Below are positions 5,716-14,124 of a stretch of DNA of 64,000 nt, one piece after another. Made by a program: the position numbers and the translations under genes. The stretch's first letter is position 1; each line of letters starts with the position of its first letter. This DNA is from CAZDDB01 sp963843285 (GTDB lineage: Bacteria > Acidobacteriota > HRBIN11 > JAKEFK01), in the NCBI GenBank assembly GCA_963843285.1, contig CAWJJO010000014.1:62001-126000 (forward strand). The letters are read 5' to 3'. A model generated the notes under the pieces. That model did no database searches. It was not told the DNA's origin and saw only the letters and a list, made by a program, of their open reading frames with translations.

Positions 5716-8661
5716 CTAGAACTGGTAACGAACTCCCAATCTGAAGATTCTGGGGGAGATGATCTCCTGCTCTTCGCGGAACTGGAACACGTTCGCGCGG
5801 CGTTCGATACGTAACGCAGTATTTGCGTTAAACGTATTGAAGACATCCGCGGAAACGGAAAGCTTTCCAGCGTTACCGATAGCGAATCCTTTGTCGACTC
5901 TGAGATCCAGATACGTCAAAGTGTCCAGTCTTTCCTGATCGAACGGTTCGAGCAACACGTTGAACGCACCATTGGTGTAGTTCTGGAAGCCCAATCTGCG
6001 GATGATGGGAACTACGTTTCCATCGATCACTTTCAGATAGCCACCAACTGTAAGATCCCAGGGCATTTGATATGCTGAGCTGACTTTGAAGGCCCAGCGG
6101 GAACCGGTGTACACACCGCCCGAACCGCTACCGGTAGACTGTTCTGCCCACCATGTGTCGTTCGTGAACGGAATGTTTGTCGGATCCTGGAAGGAGCCGC
6201 CGAAAGTCGAACCGTCGTCTTCATAGTGGATCTTCTGATCCTTGAATTCGCCGGTTACACGCATCATCCAGCTGTTGGACATTCTCTTGTTGAAGGTAAC
6301 TTCGAAACCGCTGTAAGTGCGGTTCCGGTTTTCCGTGTTCAACAGGATGAACTTGTCGATGACGGCCGGGAGATCGCAGAAGTTTGTCGTGAACGATTCA
6401 CCGGATACCGGATTGGTTACGGTCAGCGGCGCGCAATTAAAATTGGCCGACGTGATATCGGGCCGATAGGTATCCTGGAGATTGTTGTACTTGCGATAGA
6501 CGTAGTTAGCGCCAAACGACATCGATTCACCGATCTGACGTTCGCCACCAATGATAAACTCCGTGGTGGTTTCACTGTTGAAATCGCCATCAATGACGCG
6601 ATTCGCAAGGTTGTTCGCCAGAGTCTGCTGCGGACCGGCAAGGCTAAATCCGCCGATGGTGCCGTAGATTCCGTACTGGGAATCCAGCAGCTCATCGCGC
6701 GTGACTGTACCGTCACCGTTCGCATCGTAGTAATAAACATAGAGACCCGTGTAATCGGCACGTTCGCCGAGCGGGTTCACGAAGTTGGCCGGGGTAGGAC
6801 CTACGCCGTCGTAGAACCGGGCATAGTTGCCGCGGATGACTGTCTTTCCATCTCCGCTGACATCATAAGTCATGCCGATGCGGGGGGAGATGTTGTTGTA
6901 CGAAGGACCTTCCTGACCAGGAAAACTCAATGCAGGTACCAGATCCGGTGCGATCCTGTTTGCGGGAGCTGAAGCTGCTTTGGCCTGGGTGTCCGAATGA
7001 TCGAAACGCAAGCCCATGTTGACTGTCAACTTGCTCATGCGCCAGGTATCCCCTGCGTAAAGTCCCCAGCTATTGATGTCGTAGAGAGCGTTCACAAGAT
7101 AACGAAGCTTGGCAAGACCAAACCCCGCGCTCTGATCGCCACGTGCGCCGAGGAAGTCATACAGGATGACATCGCCACCATACTGGCAGGAGGTTGTAAC
7201 CGAGGCGTTCTTATAAGCAAACCCGAACTTGAATTCGTGGTCACCGCCCCATTTGTTCTGAACGAACCAGTTTGTATCTTCCGAGAAGTTGTACTGAGGT
7301 CTGGTTGTGTGATAGTTCAACCAACCTTGTTCCAGGAAGAAATCGTTCGCTAGCCGAAGAATCGGCTGTGCATCGGCTCCTGCGATCGTATCCAGGTTGA
7401 ACGCGCCATCGATGTAAGCGAACTTGGCATCGAGGAACAGGTTGGCGTTCGGAATCCAGGAATGCGAAGCCTTGTACATTTTTGTCGGACCTGTCTGGTT
7501 GAAAGTGGTGTTTGCTGCCTGCTGGTTTGGCGGGAAGCTGAAACGGCCACCAAAATCTTTGTTCCCATACAGGAACTGGAAGCTTCCTTCATTGGAAGTG
7601 TTGTAAGCAACGTTGGCCTTCAGGTTTACATCTTCCAGCTCAATGTGCTGGGGAGCCAATCCACCGATTGTTCCGTTCAAAACCGTATTGGCCTGATCAT
7701 GCAGAATGGTTCCTGCCGTAAACGTTTGAATATCCTGTTTCCGATATGCGCCCCAAATCCAGGCCTTGTCTTTTACAAGAGGACCGCCAAGGTCTCCACC
7801 GTATTCATAGATCTGATCTACTGCGTTGGCAATAGCAAAATGCCGCGACAGAAGATCCGCATCTACATTGTTACCTTGTAGACTGTCGTTATCGAAATAA
7901 CCTGATGCTTGACCGGACCACGAATTTCCCCCGCGCTTGGTGATGAAGTTGATGACAACTCCACCTGTCGCAACGGCAGGATCCTGTCCACCTGTGGTGA
8001 TCTGAATTTCCTGGAATGAATCGAAGTCGTAGTATGTAGGTGTGGCGCCCATTGCGGCCGGATCTGTGATATCCACACCGTCATACGACCAACCGTTCTG
8101 TGTAAACGATCCGCCACGGGCAGTATAAATCGACTGCTGCCCAGACTGGCTTCCGCCTACGTTTACGCGGTCTACATCGACTCCAGGAGTCTGATCCAGG
8201 ATGACCCATGGATCGCGTCCGGAAGGCACGCTCGTCAAATATTCTTGCGAATAGTTTGAAGAAGTGTTGGTTTTCTTTGTATCAACAACCGGGGGTTCAC
8301 CTGAAACGACCACAACTTCTTCCTGGGTCTGTCTCAAAGTGATATCCAGCTGCAAGTTGGAACCGGCCGATACATTCACTTCTTCCTGACGCAGTTCTGT
8401 AAAACCCGTCAGTGAGAAAGTTACGGAATACGTTCCGGAAACCAGACCTGCAAACCGGTAAGAGCCCCCTGGTCCGGTGGTCGCCGTACGCGGAGCCATA
8501 CCACCGGCTTCCAGCGTAACGGTAACACCAGGCAGAGCGCCGCCCTTGTCATCTACGGTTTTGCCGAAGATGGAACCGGTGTTGAAAGTACTTTGTGCGA
8601 AGACGGATGCGGCAAAAAACGCCAGCATCAGAACAACGCACACAATCATCTTTCTGAACAT
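5716..8661 (-). CDS. Oar-like TonB-dependent outer-membrane receptor
   Basis: A 981-residue outer-membrane transporter. A signal peptide (about 1-22, ending in SVFAQ) is followed by a carboxypeptidase-regulatory-like beta-sandwich (GSIFGKTVDDKGGALPGVTV, about 28-110), a TonB-box-like EEVVVVSGE, a plug domain, and a long beta-barrel ending in RLGVRYQF. The start ATG 8661 is set by an excellent ribosome-binding site (aaggaggagatca) and by the signal peptide; longer alternatives lack both. Near residues 640-655 the sequence DANGDGTVTRDE is a textbook EF-hand calcium loop, probably in a surface loop. Oar-type receptors import or sense large substrates or take part in protein export; the ligand is unknown. 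A paralogue ends at base 127. Confidence 0.93.
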   Translation of the reverse strand: MFRKMIVCVVLMLAFFAASVFAQSTFNTGSIFGKTVDDKGGALPGVTVTLEAGGMAPRTATTGPGGSYRFAGLVSGTYSVTFSLTGFTELRQEEVNVSAGSNLQLDITLRQTQEEVVVVSGEPPVVDTKKTNTSSNYSQEYLTSVPSGRDPWVILDQTPGVDVDRVNVGGSQSGQQSIYTARGGSFTQNGWSYDGVDITDPAAMGATPTYYDFDSFQEIQITTGGQDPAVATGGVVINFITKRGGNSWSGQASGYFDNDSLQGNNVDADLLSRHFAIANAVDQIYEYGGDLGGPLVKDKAWIWGAYRKQDIQTFTAGTILHDQANTVLNGTIGGLAPQHIELEDVNLKANVAYNTSNEGSFQFLYGNKDFGGRFSFPPNQQAANTTFNQTGPTKMYKASHSWIPNANLFLDAKFAYIDGAFNLDTIAGADAQPILRLANDFFLEQGWLNYHTTRPQYNFSEDTNWFVQNKWGGDHEFKFGFAYKNASVTTSCQYGGDVILYDFLGARGDQSAGFGLAKLRYLVNALYDINSWGLYAGDTWRMSKLTVNMGLRFDHSDTQAKAASAPANRIAPDLVPALSFPGQEGPSYNNISPRIGMTYDVSGDGKTVIRGNYARFYDGVGPTPANFVNPLGERADYTGLYVYYYDANGDGTVTRDELLDSQYGIYGTIGGFSLAGPQQTLANNLANRVIDGDFNSETTTEFIIGGERQIGESMSFGANYVYRKYNNLQDTYRPDITSANFNCAPLTVTNPVSGESFTTNFCDLPAVIDKFILLNTENRNRTYSGFEVTFNKRMSNSWMMRVTGEFKDQKIHYEDDGSTFGGSFQDPTNIPFTNDTWWAEQSTGSGSGGVYTGSRWAFKVSSAYQMPWDLTVGGYLKVIDGNVVPIIRRLGFQNYTNGAFNVLLEPFDQERLDTLTYLDLRVDKGFAIGNAGKLSVSADVFNTFNANTALRIERRANVFQFREEQEIISPRIFRLGVRYQF

Positions 8662-9004
8662 TGATCTCCTCCTTCTAATTGATATTCTCAATCGCTGATG
8701 AATCAGCGACTGCGACTGAAGCAATCCCTGTGCCACGCGGCTCACTCTCGAAAGAGGCGTCGCGGAATCCAATTGCCAGGATTATCCCATTCATTTTATT
8801 GAATTAGAATTAATTGATTAGATATAGCTCCGCTCGCCGGAAGAGCATCCCGCTCTTGAGTTCCAGCTTAGACCCGCGCCAGATCCAGCATCAAGAAACT
8901 TTGCGACATTCGGAGTGGGGATGTAACGGGCGGAGAATGGAGGGAACCAAAGTGAAACGATTTTCTACGTCGCTATCGGACGTATGATCTTTAGAAGCTT
9001 TCGT
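8662..9004. other. Intergenic region upstream of the receptor gene
   Basis: There is no gene here. It holds a cgctga/tcagcg hairpin (8693-8708) in what would be the receptor leader, and an AT-rich block (about 8791-8825). A weak minus-strand -10 candidate gataat (8786-8781) would give a leader of about 110 nt. I recognise no riboswitch. Confidence 0.4.
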
Positions 9005-9400
9005 TCAATGCCTAAACAAATTTGTGGTCTTTTCTATAGCTGCCATTTTGATTGCATCAATCAACTCTTGGGGATCACAAGATTTCGAAACGTACGCGAA
9101 TGCTCCCGCATTCAGGGCGGGACGCTCGAACCATTCTTTGGAGTGCATACTAAGAATCAGAACCGGTAGATCCGGGTGGTCTTTCTTGAGCTCGCGAAGG
9201 ATGTCCAGACCGCTCTCCCCGGGGAACGAAATGTCTAAAAGAACGACATCGACATGCTTTTTCTGCAGTTCATCGAAAACTTCTTCGGAGTTCCTGGCCT
9301 CACCGACGACTTTCATATCCCGGGTGTTTAAGATGTTCCTCAATGCTCGTAGCACCATGGTATGGTCATCGGCTACCAGAATTCCAATTTCGCTGTTCAT
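9005..9400 (-). CDS. Single-domain response regulator (NarL-type receiver, no HTH)
   Basis: A 131-residue receiver domain. ADDH at the N-terminus supplies acidic residues, VVLLDISFPGESG contains the phosphoacceptor Asp, LSMH and YVSKS complete the active site. The sequence resembles NarL/LuxR-type receivers, but the protein stops shortly after the receiver (TNLFRH) with no helix-turn-helix. It is either a genuine stand-alone receiver or a shortened regulator. The start ATG 9400 has aggtga upstream; an in-frame GTG three codons earlier is possible. No cognate kinase is adjacent. Confidence 0.85.
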   Translation of the reverse strand: MNSEIGILVADDHTMVLRALRNILNTRDMKVVGEARNSEEVFDELQKKHVDVVLLDISFPGESGLDILRELKKDHPDLPVLILSMHSKEWFERPALNAGAFAYVSKSCDPQELIDAIKMAAIEKTTNLFRH

Positions 9401-9552
9401 GTAATTCACCTAACTAGACAATAGCTTTCGTTCTGGTGTGGTGGCGTAGCAGATCGAAGCGGATTTTGGGGAGAAATGGTGGCTACGCCTGTGGCGACCT
9501 ATGCGACACGAATCACTCAAGAAATTGTGTCACTGATCATTGATATGGGTAT

Positions 9553-10203
9553 TCAGATGCGGATCTCATCCAATGATGTGGCGGTGGGGTGAAAACTCAA
9601 AGGGCTTTGAACGGCGCCTTCCCGCAAGACCTGTATCGTCCGCATTCCTGCGGTTCGTGCGGCATCCAGCTCCTCTGAAACATCGGACAGAAACAGAATC
9701 TCCGGCGCAGCTAGATTCAATTGCACGGCGATTTTGGCATAGGAAGCAGAATCGCGTTTGGAACCTGTCGTTGTATCAAAGTAACGATCGATGAAAGGGG
9801 AGAGATCTCCCGCTTCGGAATATCGAAAAATCAACTTCTGCGCCTCGATAGATCCGGAGCTGAAGATGGAAATACGAATCCCGGAGTTCTTCCACTTCTG
9901 AAAGCAGACGAGAACATCCGGATAAACGTGTCCGCGAATTTCCCCCGATACGAAACTCTGTTTCCAGATGCTTCCCTGAATCGATTTCAAATTCGTATCC
10001 TTCCTGTCCGCTTCGATCCATGATCTTAAAAGTGCGCTCGTTTCCTCCGGCGTGGCTTGATTGAATTCCTGAACCAGGCCACTCTGCCAGTTGTCCCGAA
10101 CAAACTGGTCCATCTTCCGGTGTGAAATAGGAAACAGGACTTGATGCACGAAGGACAGGGAAGTTGTGGTTCCTTCAATATCGCAAACAATGGCGCGGAT
10201 CAT
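9553..10203 (-). CDS. mtnC: Enolase-phosphatase E1 (methionine salvage)
   Basis: A 216-residue HAD-superfamily enzyme that enolises and dephosphorylates 2,3-diketo-5-methylthiopentyl-1-phosphate. The HAD motif I IVCDIEGTTTSLSF is the diagnostic MtnC form, followed by SSGS (motif II), GSKRDSASYAKIA and a terminal LFLSDVSEELDAA motif. The start ATG 10203 (MIRAIVCDIEG) lies 2 nt after the mtnB stop. mtnB and mtnC catalyse consecutive steps, so the two-gene operon is functionally coherent; the other salvage genes are not nearby. Confidence 0.93.
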   Translation of the reverse strand: MIRAIVCDIEGTTTSLSFVHQVLFPISHRKMDQFVRDNWQSGLVQEFNQATPEETSALLRSWIEADRKDTNLKSIQGSIWKQSFVSGEIRGHVYPDVLVCFQKWKNSGIRISIFSSGSIEAQKLIFRYSEAGDLSPFIDRYFDTTTGSKRDSASYAKIAVQLNLAAPEILFLSDVSEELDAARTAGMRTIQVLREGAVQSPLSFHPTATSLDEIRI

Positions 10204-10205
10204 GA

Positions 10206-10811
10206 TCAACCGGACGACAGCGCGCGTTTGCGGTACTCGCACTCAAAAAGGAATTCGAGAGCTTCCACGTGACGCTTTGCTTCGGCGATATCGCGGCCCC
10301 AGGTGTAAAGTCCGTGTCCTGCGATCAAAAAGGCATGAGTCCCGGATAGCGAACGCGGTAACGAACGCCACACGTCTTCCATTTCCTGACTGTTTTGGAC
10401 AACTGGGATCGCTTCCGTATGTTCATGAGTGTTGATGCCAACCAGTGCTTTTAGCATCTCATATCCGCTAAGAGTGATCCGGGATTGGCCTATCGAGAGG
10501 ACCGTGGAATGAACAGAGTGCGTATGTAAAATGGAACCGATTTCGGGATCCACTTCGTAAAGGCGGCAATGCAAGAGCGTTTCGGCGGAGGGCTTGCCAT
10601 CTTGAGGATCCAGGACTCGTCCTTTCCGGTCTACAAGAATCACATCTTCTTCGCGCAACGAGCCTTTGTCCTTGCCCGATGATGTGATCAAGATCCGCTC
10701 CGGCTCGGCGCGCGCCGAGAAATTGCTGCTTGTCGCAAGCGACCAGCCACGCTGATAGAATAGATGGCTTACAGCAACAAGTTCCTTTCGCAATAGATCA
10801 AGATTGCTCAT
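10206..10811 (-). CDS. mtnB: Methylthioribulose-1-phosphate dehydratase
   Basis: A 201-residue class II aldolase-fold enzyme of the methionine salvage pathway, acting just before MtnC. Family signatures are SLATSSNFSAR, ILITSSGKDKG, KPSAETLLH, the zinc-binding HTHSVHS and the second histidine region AGHGLYTWG. Its length is normal. The start ATG 10811 is clear. It is the first gene of the mtnB-mtnC pair, with tight spacing suggesting translational coupling. Confidence 0.93.
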   Translation of the reverse strand: MSNLDLLRKELVAVSHLFYQRGWSLATSSNFSARAEPERILITSSGKDKGSLREEDVILVDRKGRVLDPQDGKPSAETLLHCRLYEVDPEIGSILHTHSVHSTVLSIGQSRITLSGYEMLKALVGINTHEHTEAIPVVQNSQEMEDVWRSLPRSLSGTHAFLIAGHGLYTWGRDIAEAKRHVEALEFLFECEYRKRALSSG

Positions 10812-10841
10812 ACTCTCATTAAATCATAATCAGGACTTCGT

Positions 10842-10863
10842 GAACTTTGCGTCTTTGCGAGAA
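10842..10863. repeat. gcaaagacgcaaag-type repeat
   Basis: aactttgcgtctttgcgagaa is the inverse of the element at 31671-31700. It lies between the divergent mtnB and amidohydrolase genes. Confidence 0.6.
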
Positions 10864-10875
10864 CTCTTTCTCGAG

Positions 10876-10881
10876 TACAAT
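10876..10881 (+). promoter_or_regulatory. -10 element of the amidohydrolase gene
   Basis: tacaat lies 20 nt before the GTG start, leaving room for the ggaggg ribosome-binding site. No convincing -35 is visible. Confidence 0.4.
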
Positions 10882-10901
10882 AAAACTGCCGGAGGGATGC
10901 T

Positions 10902-12251
10902 GTGAAGAAACGACAAATGCTAATGGTCATTGCTTCTATCCTATTCGTAATTCAATCGCTTTGTGGTGCGCAGGAAAACAAAGTGGCTGCGCTGGTGGGC
11001 GGCACGTTGATCGATGGTTTCGGGCGCCCGCCGATTCGCAACAGCGTGATCGTGATCGAAGGCGAGCGAATCAAAGCAGTGGGAACGGTAGATTCGCTGG
11101 CCGTTCCGCCGGGCGCGGAAGTCATTTCCACAGAGGGGATGAGCGTTCTGCCCGGTCTATGGGACATGCATGTCCACCTCATGATCAATGGGCACGCGGA
11201 TTACGACCATTGGGACAAGACGTATCCGCCGCGATTTGAAAAGGAAATCATGCCGGCATCCGCAAAACAGCTTTTGATGGCAGGAATCACCAGCGCGCGC
11301 GATCTGGGTGCTCCGCTGAAGGAGATCATTGCAGTTCGTGACGCGGTGAATGCAGGCAAGATTCCGGGACCTACGCTTTACGTCTCCGGTCCCTTCATTC
11401 AACATGAGCCCTATCCCGGGACGGAGCAATTTCGCTGGGGCGTAAAAGGAGCGGCAGATGGGCGCGCAAAAGTGAATCAGCTTGCAACAGCTGGAGTGAA
11501 CTGTATCAAGCTGATCGATCAGGATCAGATGACGATGGATGAGGTGCAGGCTGTTGTAGATGAAGCGCACAAGCATAAGCTCACCGTGGTCGCACACTCC
11601 CATCGCCCGGAGGAAATCCGTCGCGGGTTGCAGGCCGGTGTCGATTGCTTTGAGCATACCGGACTCGCCACAGCTCCCGAGTATCCGCCGGACATTATTT
11701 CGATGATCCGCGAACGTACAGCGAAAATGAGTCTGGGGCCCTTGTTCTGGACACCTACGGTAGAAGGTTTGCTGAACTACGAATCGATTCGTGACAATCC
11801 TGAATCGATCGATGATCCGGCATGGCATGAAGGAATGGCGGACGATATTGTTGCTGATATTCGCGCATCATTGAAGCATCCGGACCAGCTTCCGTATTAT
11901 CAGATTACTCCAAACAGGCGTCCTACACTGGCTCACAAATTCCAACAGTTGAGCGATTCCGGTGTGGTTCTGCTGATCGGCACAGACAGCGGCATTCCGA
12001 TGAACTTCCACAGTCAATCCACCTGGCGAGAGTTGGATGCCTGGGTACACAATTTCGGTGTCGATCCAATGATGGCGATCCGCGCGGGCACCTACTGGCC
12101 GTCGGTGCTGATGAAAGTGGACAAAGATGTCGGCACGATCAGCGAAGGGAAATATGCCGACATCATTGCCGTGCGCGGCGACGTATTGCGGTACATCGAT
12201 TTGCTGCAACGGGTTGATCTGGTGATCAAACACGGCACACGGTATAAGTAA
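10902..12251 (+). CDS. Secreted metal-dependent amidohydrolase (imidazolonepropionase-like)
   Basis: A 449-residue amidohydrolase-superfamily enzyme. A signal peptide (about 1-23, ending in CGAQ) precedes the composite beta-sandwich (VAALVGGTLIDG) and the TIM barrel. Metal ligands are visible as HVH in WDMHVHL (near residue 90), the His in VVAHSHRP, the His in CFEHTG and the Asp in IGTDSGIP. The C-terminus ADIIAVRGDVL returns to the sandwich, as usual. The start is GTG 10902 with ggaggg upstream. Related exported enzymes cleave peptides or cyclic amides (prolidase-like, Xaa-Pro or hydantoin-type); the substrate cannot be read from sequence. Confidence 0.88.
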   Translation: MKKRQMLMVIASILFVIQSLCGAQENKVAALVGGTLIDGFGRPPIRNSVIVIEGERIKAVGTVDSLAVPPGAEVISTEGMSVLPGLWDMHVHLMINGHADYDHWDKTYPPRFEKEIMPASAKQLLMAGITSARDLGAPLKEIIAVRDAVNAGKIPGPTLYVSGPFIQHEPYPGTEQFRWGVKGAADGRAKVNQLATAGVNCIKLIDQDQMTMDEVQAVVDEAHKHKLTVVAHSHRPEEIRRGLQAGVDCFEHTGLATAPEYPPDIISMIRERTAKMSLGPLFWTPTVEGLLNYESIRDNPESIDDPAWHEGMADDIVADIRASLKHPDQLPYYQITPNRRPTLAHKFQQLSDSGVVLLIGTDSGIPMNFHSQSTWRELDAWVHNFGVDPMMAIRAGTYWPSVLMKVDKDVGTISEGKYADIIAVRGDVLRYIDLLQRVDLVIKHGTRYK

Positions 12252-12311
12252 TCGCGAACTTCTCAAGAACAAAAAAATCGATCTCATCATTGATGTAACG
12301 GCTTCGTAACC

Positions 12312-13379
12312 CTAGCAGATTCTGGGGAGTTGTTCGCCGGAGAGCATGTCGACCACGCGGCTGCCGCCGATGCGTGTGTGGAGCACGACAGTTCCGGGGT
12401 GTTCTTTGACAACTTCGCCGATGATCACAGAATCTCTTCCCAGGGGATGATTCTTCATCGCAGTCAGGACGCGATGCGATTCCTCCGGTGCAACAAACGC
12501 AAGCAGTTTCCCTTCATTGGCGATATACAGTGGATCCAGGCCCAGAATTTCACATGCGCCTTTGGTTGGTTCGCCAATCGGAATACAGGATTCCCTTACC
12601 GCAATCCCAACGTGAACCTGCTTGGCGATTTCGTTGAAGGTGCTGGCAAGTCCGCCGCGGGTCGGATCGCGCAGAACATGAATGTTCGGGCTTGCTTCCA
12701 GCATTTTCTGAACGAGATGATTCAATGGAGCAGTATCGCTTTCGATCGGTGATTCAAATTCGAGGCCCTCGCGGACGGAGAGAATCGCGATTCCATGCGC
12801 GGCGATCGGACCGTTGATCAAGATGTGATCTCCTACCTGCGCCCGCATTGGATGGATATTGATGCCGGGCTCAATCACTCCCACTCCGGAGGTATTGATG
12901 AAGATCTTGTCGCCTTTTCCGCGGTCTACTACTTTGGTATCGCCGGTAACCAGAGCTACACCTGCCCTTTCGGCAGCCTGCTTCATCGAAAGAACAACGC
13001 GCCAGAGATCCTCCATCGGAAATCCTTCTTCCAGGATGAACGCAGCGGAAAGGTAGAGTGGCCGAGAACCGCACATGGCAAGATCGTTTACCGTTCCATG
13101 GACTGCCAATGCTCCGATATCGCCGCCCGGGAAAAAGATGGGATTCACGACATAGGAGTCGGTGCTGAATGCCAGCCGAACACCATTCAGGGAGAAGATC
13201 GCGCCATCGTGCAACGGCTCCAGCAGTTCATTCTTGAATTGCGGTAGCAGCATTCTTTCAATCAGTTGGTGAGTCAATCTGCCGCCGCTTCCGTGTCCAA
13301 GCACGATCTCCTTATGATCCGTGATCGGAATCGGGCAGGAATTCAAAAGTGCCTTCAGGATGTCGTCTTGATCGGACAT
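12312..13379 (-). CDS. hypE: Hydrogenase maturation protein HypE
   Basis: A 355-residue protein that dehydrates the carbamoyl group delivered by HypF to its own C-terminal cysteine, making the thiocyanate that becomes the CN ligand of NiFe hydrogenases. The sequence ends in the canonical PRIC with the essential terminal Cys. It also shows GHGSGGRLTHQLI, AFSTDSYVVNPIFFPGGDIGALAVHGTVNDLA and DPTRGGLA typical of the PurM-like fold. The start ATG 13379 follows a 142-nt AT-rich gap after the SIS gene. It is the last gene of the hyp cluster. Confidence 0.96.
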   Translation of the reverse strand: MSDQDDILKALLNSCPIPITDHKEIVLGHGSGGRLTHQLIERMLLPQFKNELLEPLHDGAIFSLNGVRLAFSTDSYVVNPIFFPGGDIGALAVHGTVNDLAMCGSRPLYLSAAFILEEGFPMEDLWRVVLSMKQAAERAGVALVTGDTKVVDRGKGDKIFINTSGVGVIEPGINIHPMRAQVGDHILINGPIAAHGIAILSVREGLEFESPIESDTAPLNHLVQKMLEASPNIHVLRDPTRGGLASTFNEIAKQVHVGIAVRESCIPIGEPTKGACEILGLDPLYIANEGKLLAFVAPEESHRVLTAMKNHPLGRDSVIIGEVVKEHPGTVVLHTRIGGSRVVDMLSGEQLPRIC

Positions 13380-13381
13380 AA

Positions 13382-13521
13382 AAAAAATCAAAAATCAAAT
13401 AAACACAATTCCATAAGCCAATAATCCCATCCGGATTCGTACTCATTACCAAAATTTGTCACAGCGTTTCTTTGCTTATTTGTTTCTGTTTATTTGATAT
13501 TTGATTTTTGCTATTTGATAT
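13382..13521. repeat. AT-rich inverted repeat (atttgatattt type)
   Basis: The gap between the SIS gene and hypE begins with aaaatcaaaaatcaaataaaca and ends with its near-inverse tgtttatttgatatttgatt, repeated again as ctatttgatattt. The arms are about 80 bp apart. The base composition is far from that of the neighbouring genes. Confidence 0.55.
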
Positions 13522-14124
13522 TTAAATCACGTCTTCTTCGCCCATCGCTACGTGGAGCATATCCCACATGATATGGAGGAGTGTTTCCTGAACTTCTTGA
13601 ATCCGGTGGATGCTGAAAGAAGGCACCACAAAGCAATAATCGGAGACTTCCTGCATCCGTCCGCCGTCTTTGCCCGCGAACGAAATGGTGAGCATCTCCT
13701 TTTCACGCGCCGTTTGCAGCGCGTAGATCAGGTTTGGCGATTTTCCACTGGTGCTGATGGCAAGAGCCATATCTCCTGGTTGTCCCATGAGTTTCAATTG
13801 ATTTACAAAGATGCGGGAGAAGTCGATATCGTTGCTGATCGCAGTCATCGTGGCAACATCGGTCAGCGCAATTGCCGGCAGGGGTTTGCGTTTCTCGATG
13901 ATCGGATGGACGAATTCCACCGCTACGTGGAGCGCGTCGCAGGCGCTGCCTCCGTTTCCCATCACATACAATTTCTTGCCTTGCTCGAATCTCCGGGCCA
14001 TGTCCGAACAAAGGGCGTCGATCTGTTCGGCATACATTCCGAAAAATTTATCCTTCATCTCCATGCTTTCACGGCATTTCCGCATGATCCTCTCACGCGC
14101 TGTGTCCGTTGCGGTCCGGTTCAT
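13522..14124 (-). CDS. GmhA-like SIS-domain protein in hyp cluster
   Basis: A 200-residue sugar-isomerase-fold protein related to sedoheptulose-7-phosphate isomerase. GNGGSACDALH, PAIALT, AISNDI, LAISTSGKSPN and RIQEVQETLLHIMWDMLH correspond to the GmhA phosphate-binding and active-site segments, including the conserved His/Glu and Gln/His positions. The start ATG 14124 overlaps the hypD stop by 4 bp (ATGA). Its place between hypD and hypE suggests either a role linked to hydrogenase maturation or co-expression of a heptose pathway step. I recall SIS proteins in hyp clusters of other soil bacteria, but no established function. Confidence 0.85.
   Translation of the reverse strand: MNRTATDTARERIMRKCRESMEMKDKFFGMYAEQIDALCSDMARRFEQGKKLYVMGNGGSACDALHVAVEFVHPIIEKRKPLPAIALTDVATMTAISNDIDFSRIFVNQLKLMGQPGDMALAISTSGKSPNLIYALQTAREKEMLTISFAGKDGGRMQEVSDYCFVVPSFSIHRIQEVQETLLHIMWDMLHVAMGEEDVI

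Noticed and set aside
6226..6972. 248-codon open frame antisense to the Oar-like receptor
   Set aside because: It lies wholly opposite a well-supported gene, has no recognisable domain or ribosome-binding site, and mirrors the codon usage of the real gene.
8662..9004. Riboswitch in the leader of the Oar-like receptor (for example a cobalamin type)
   Set aside because: Only one simple hairpin is visible; the expected conserved boxes are not seen.
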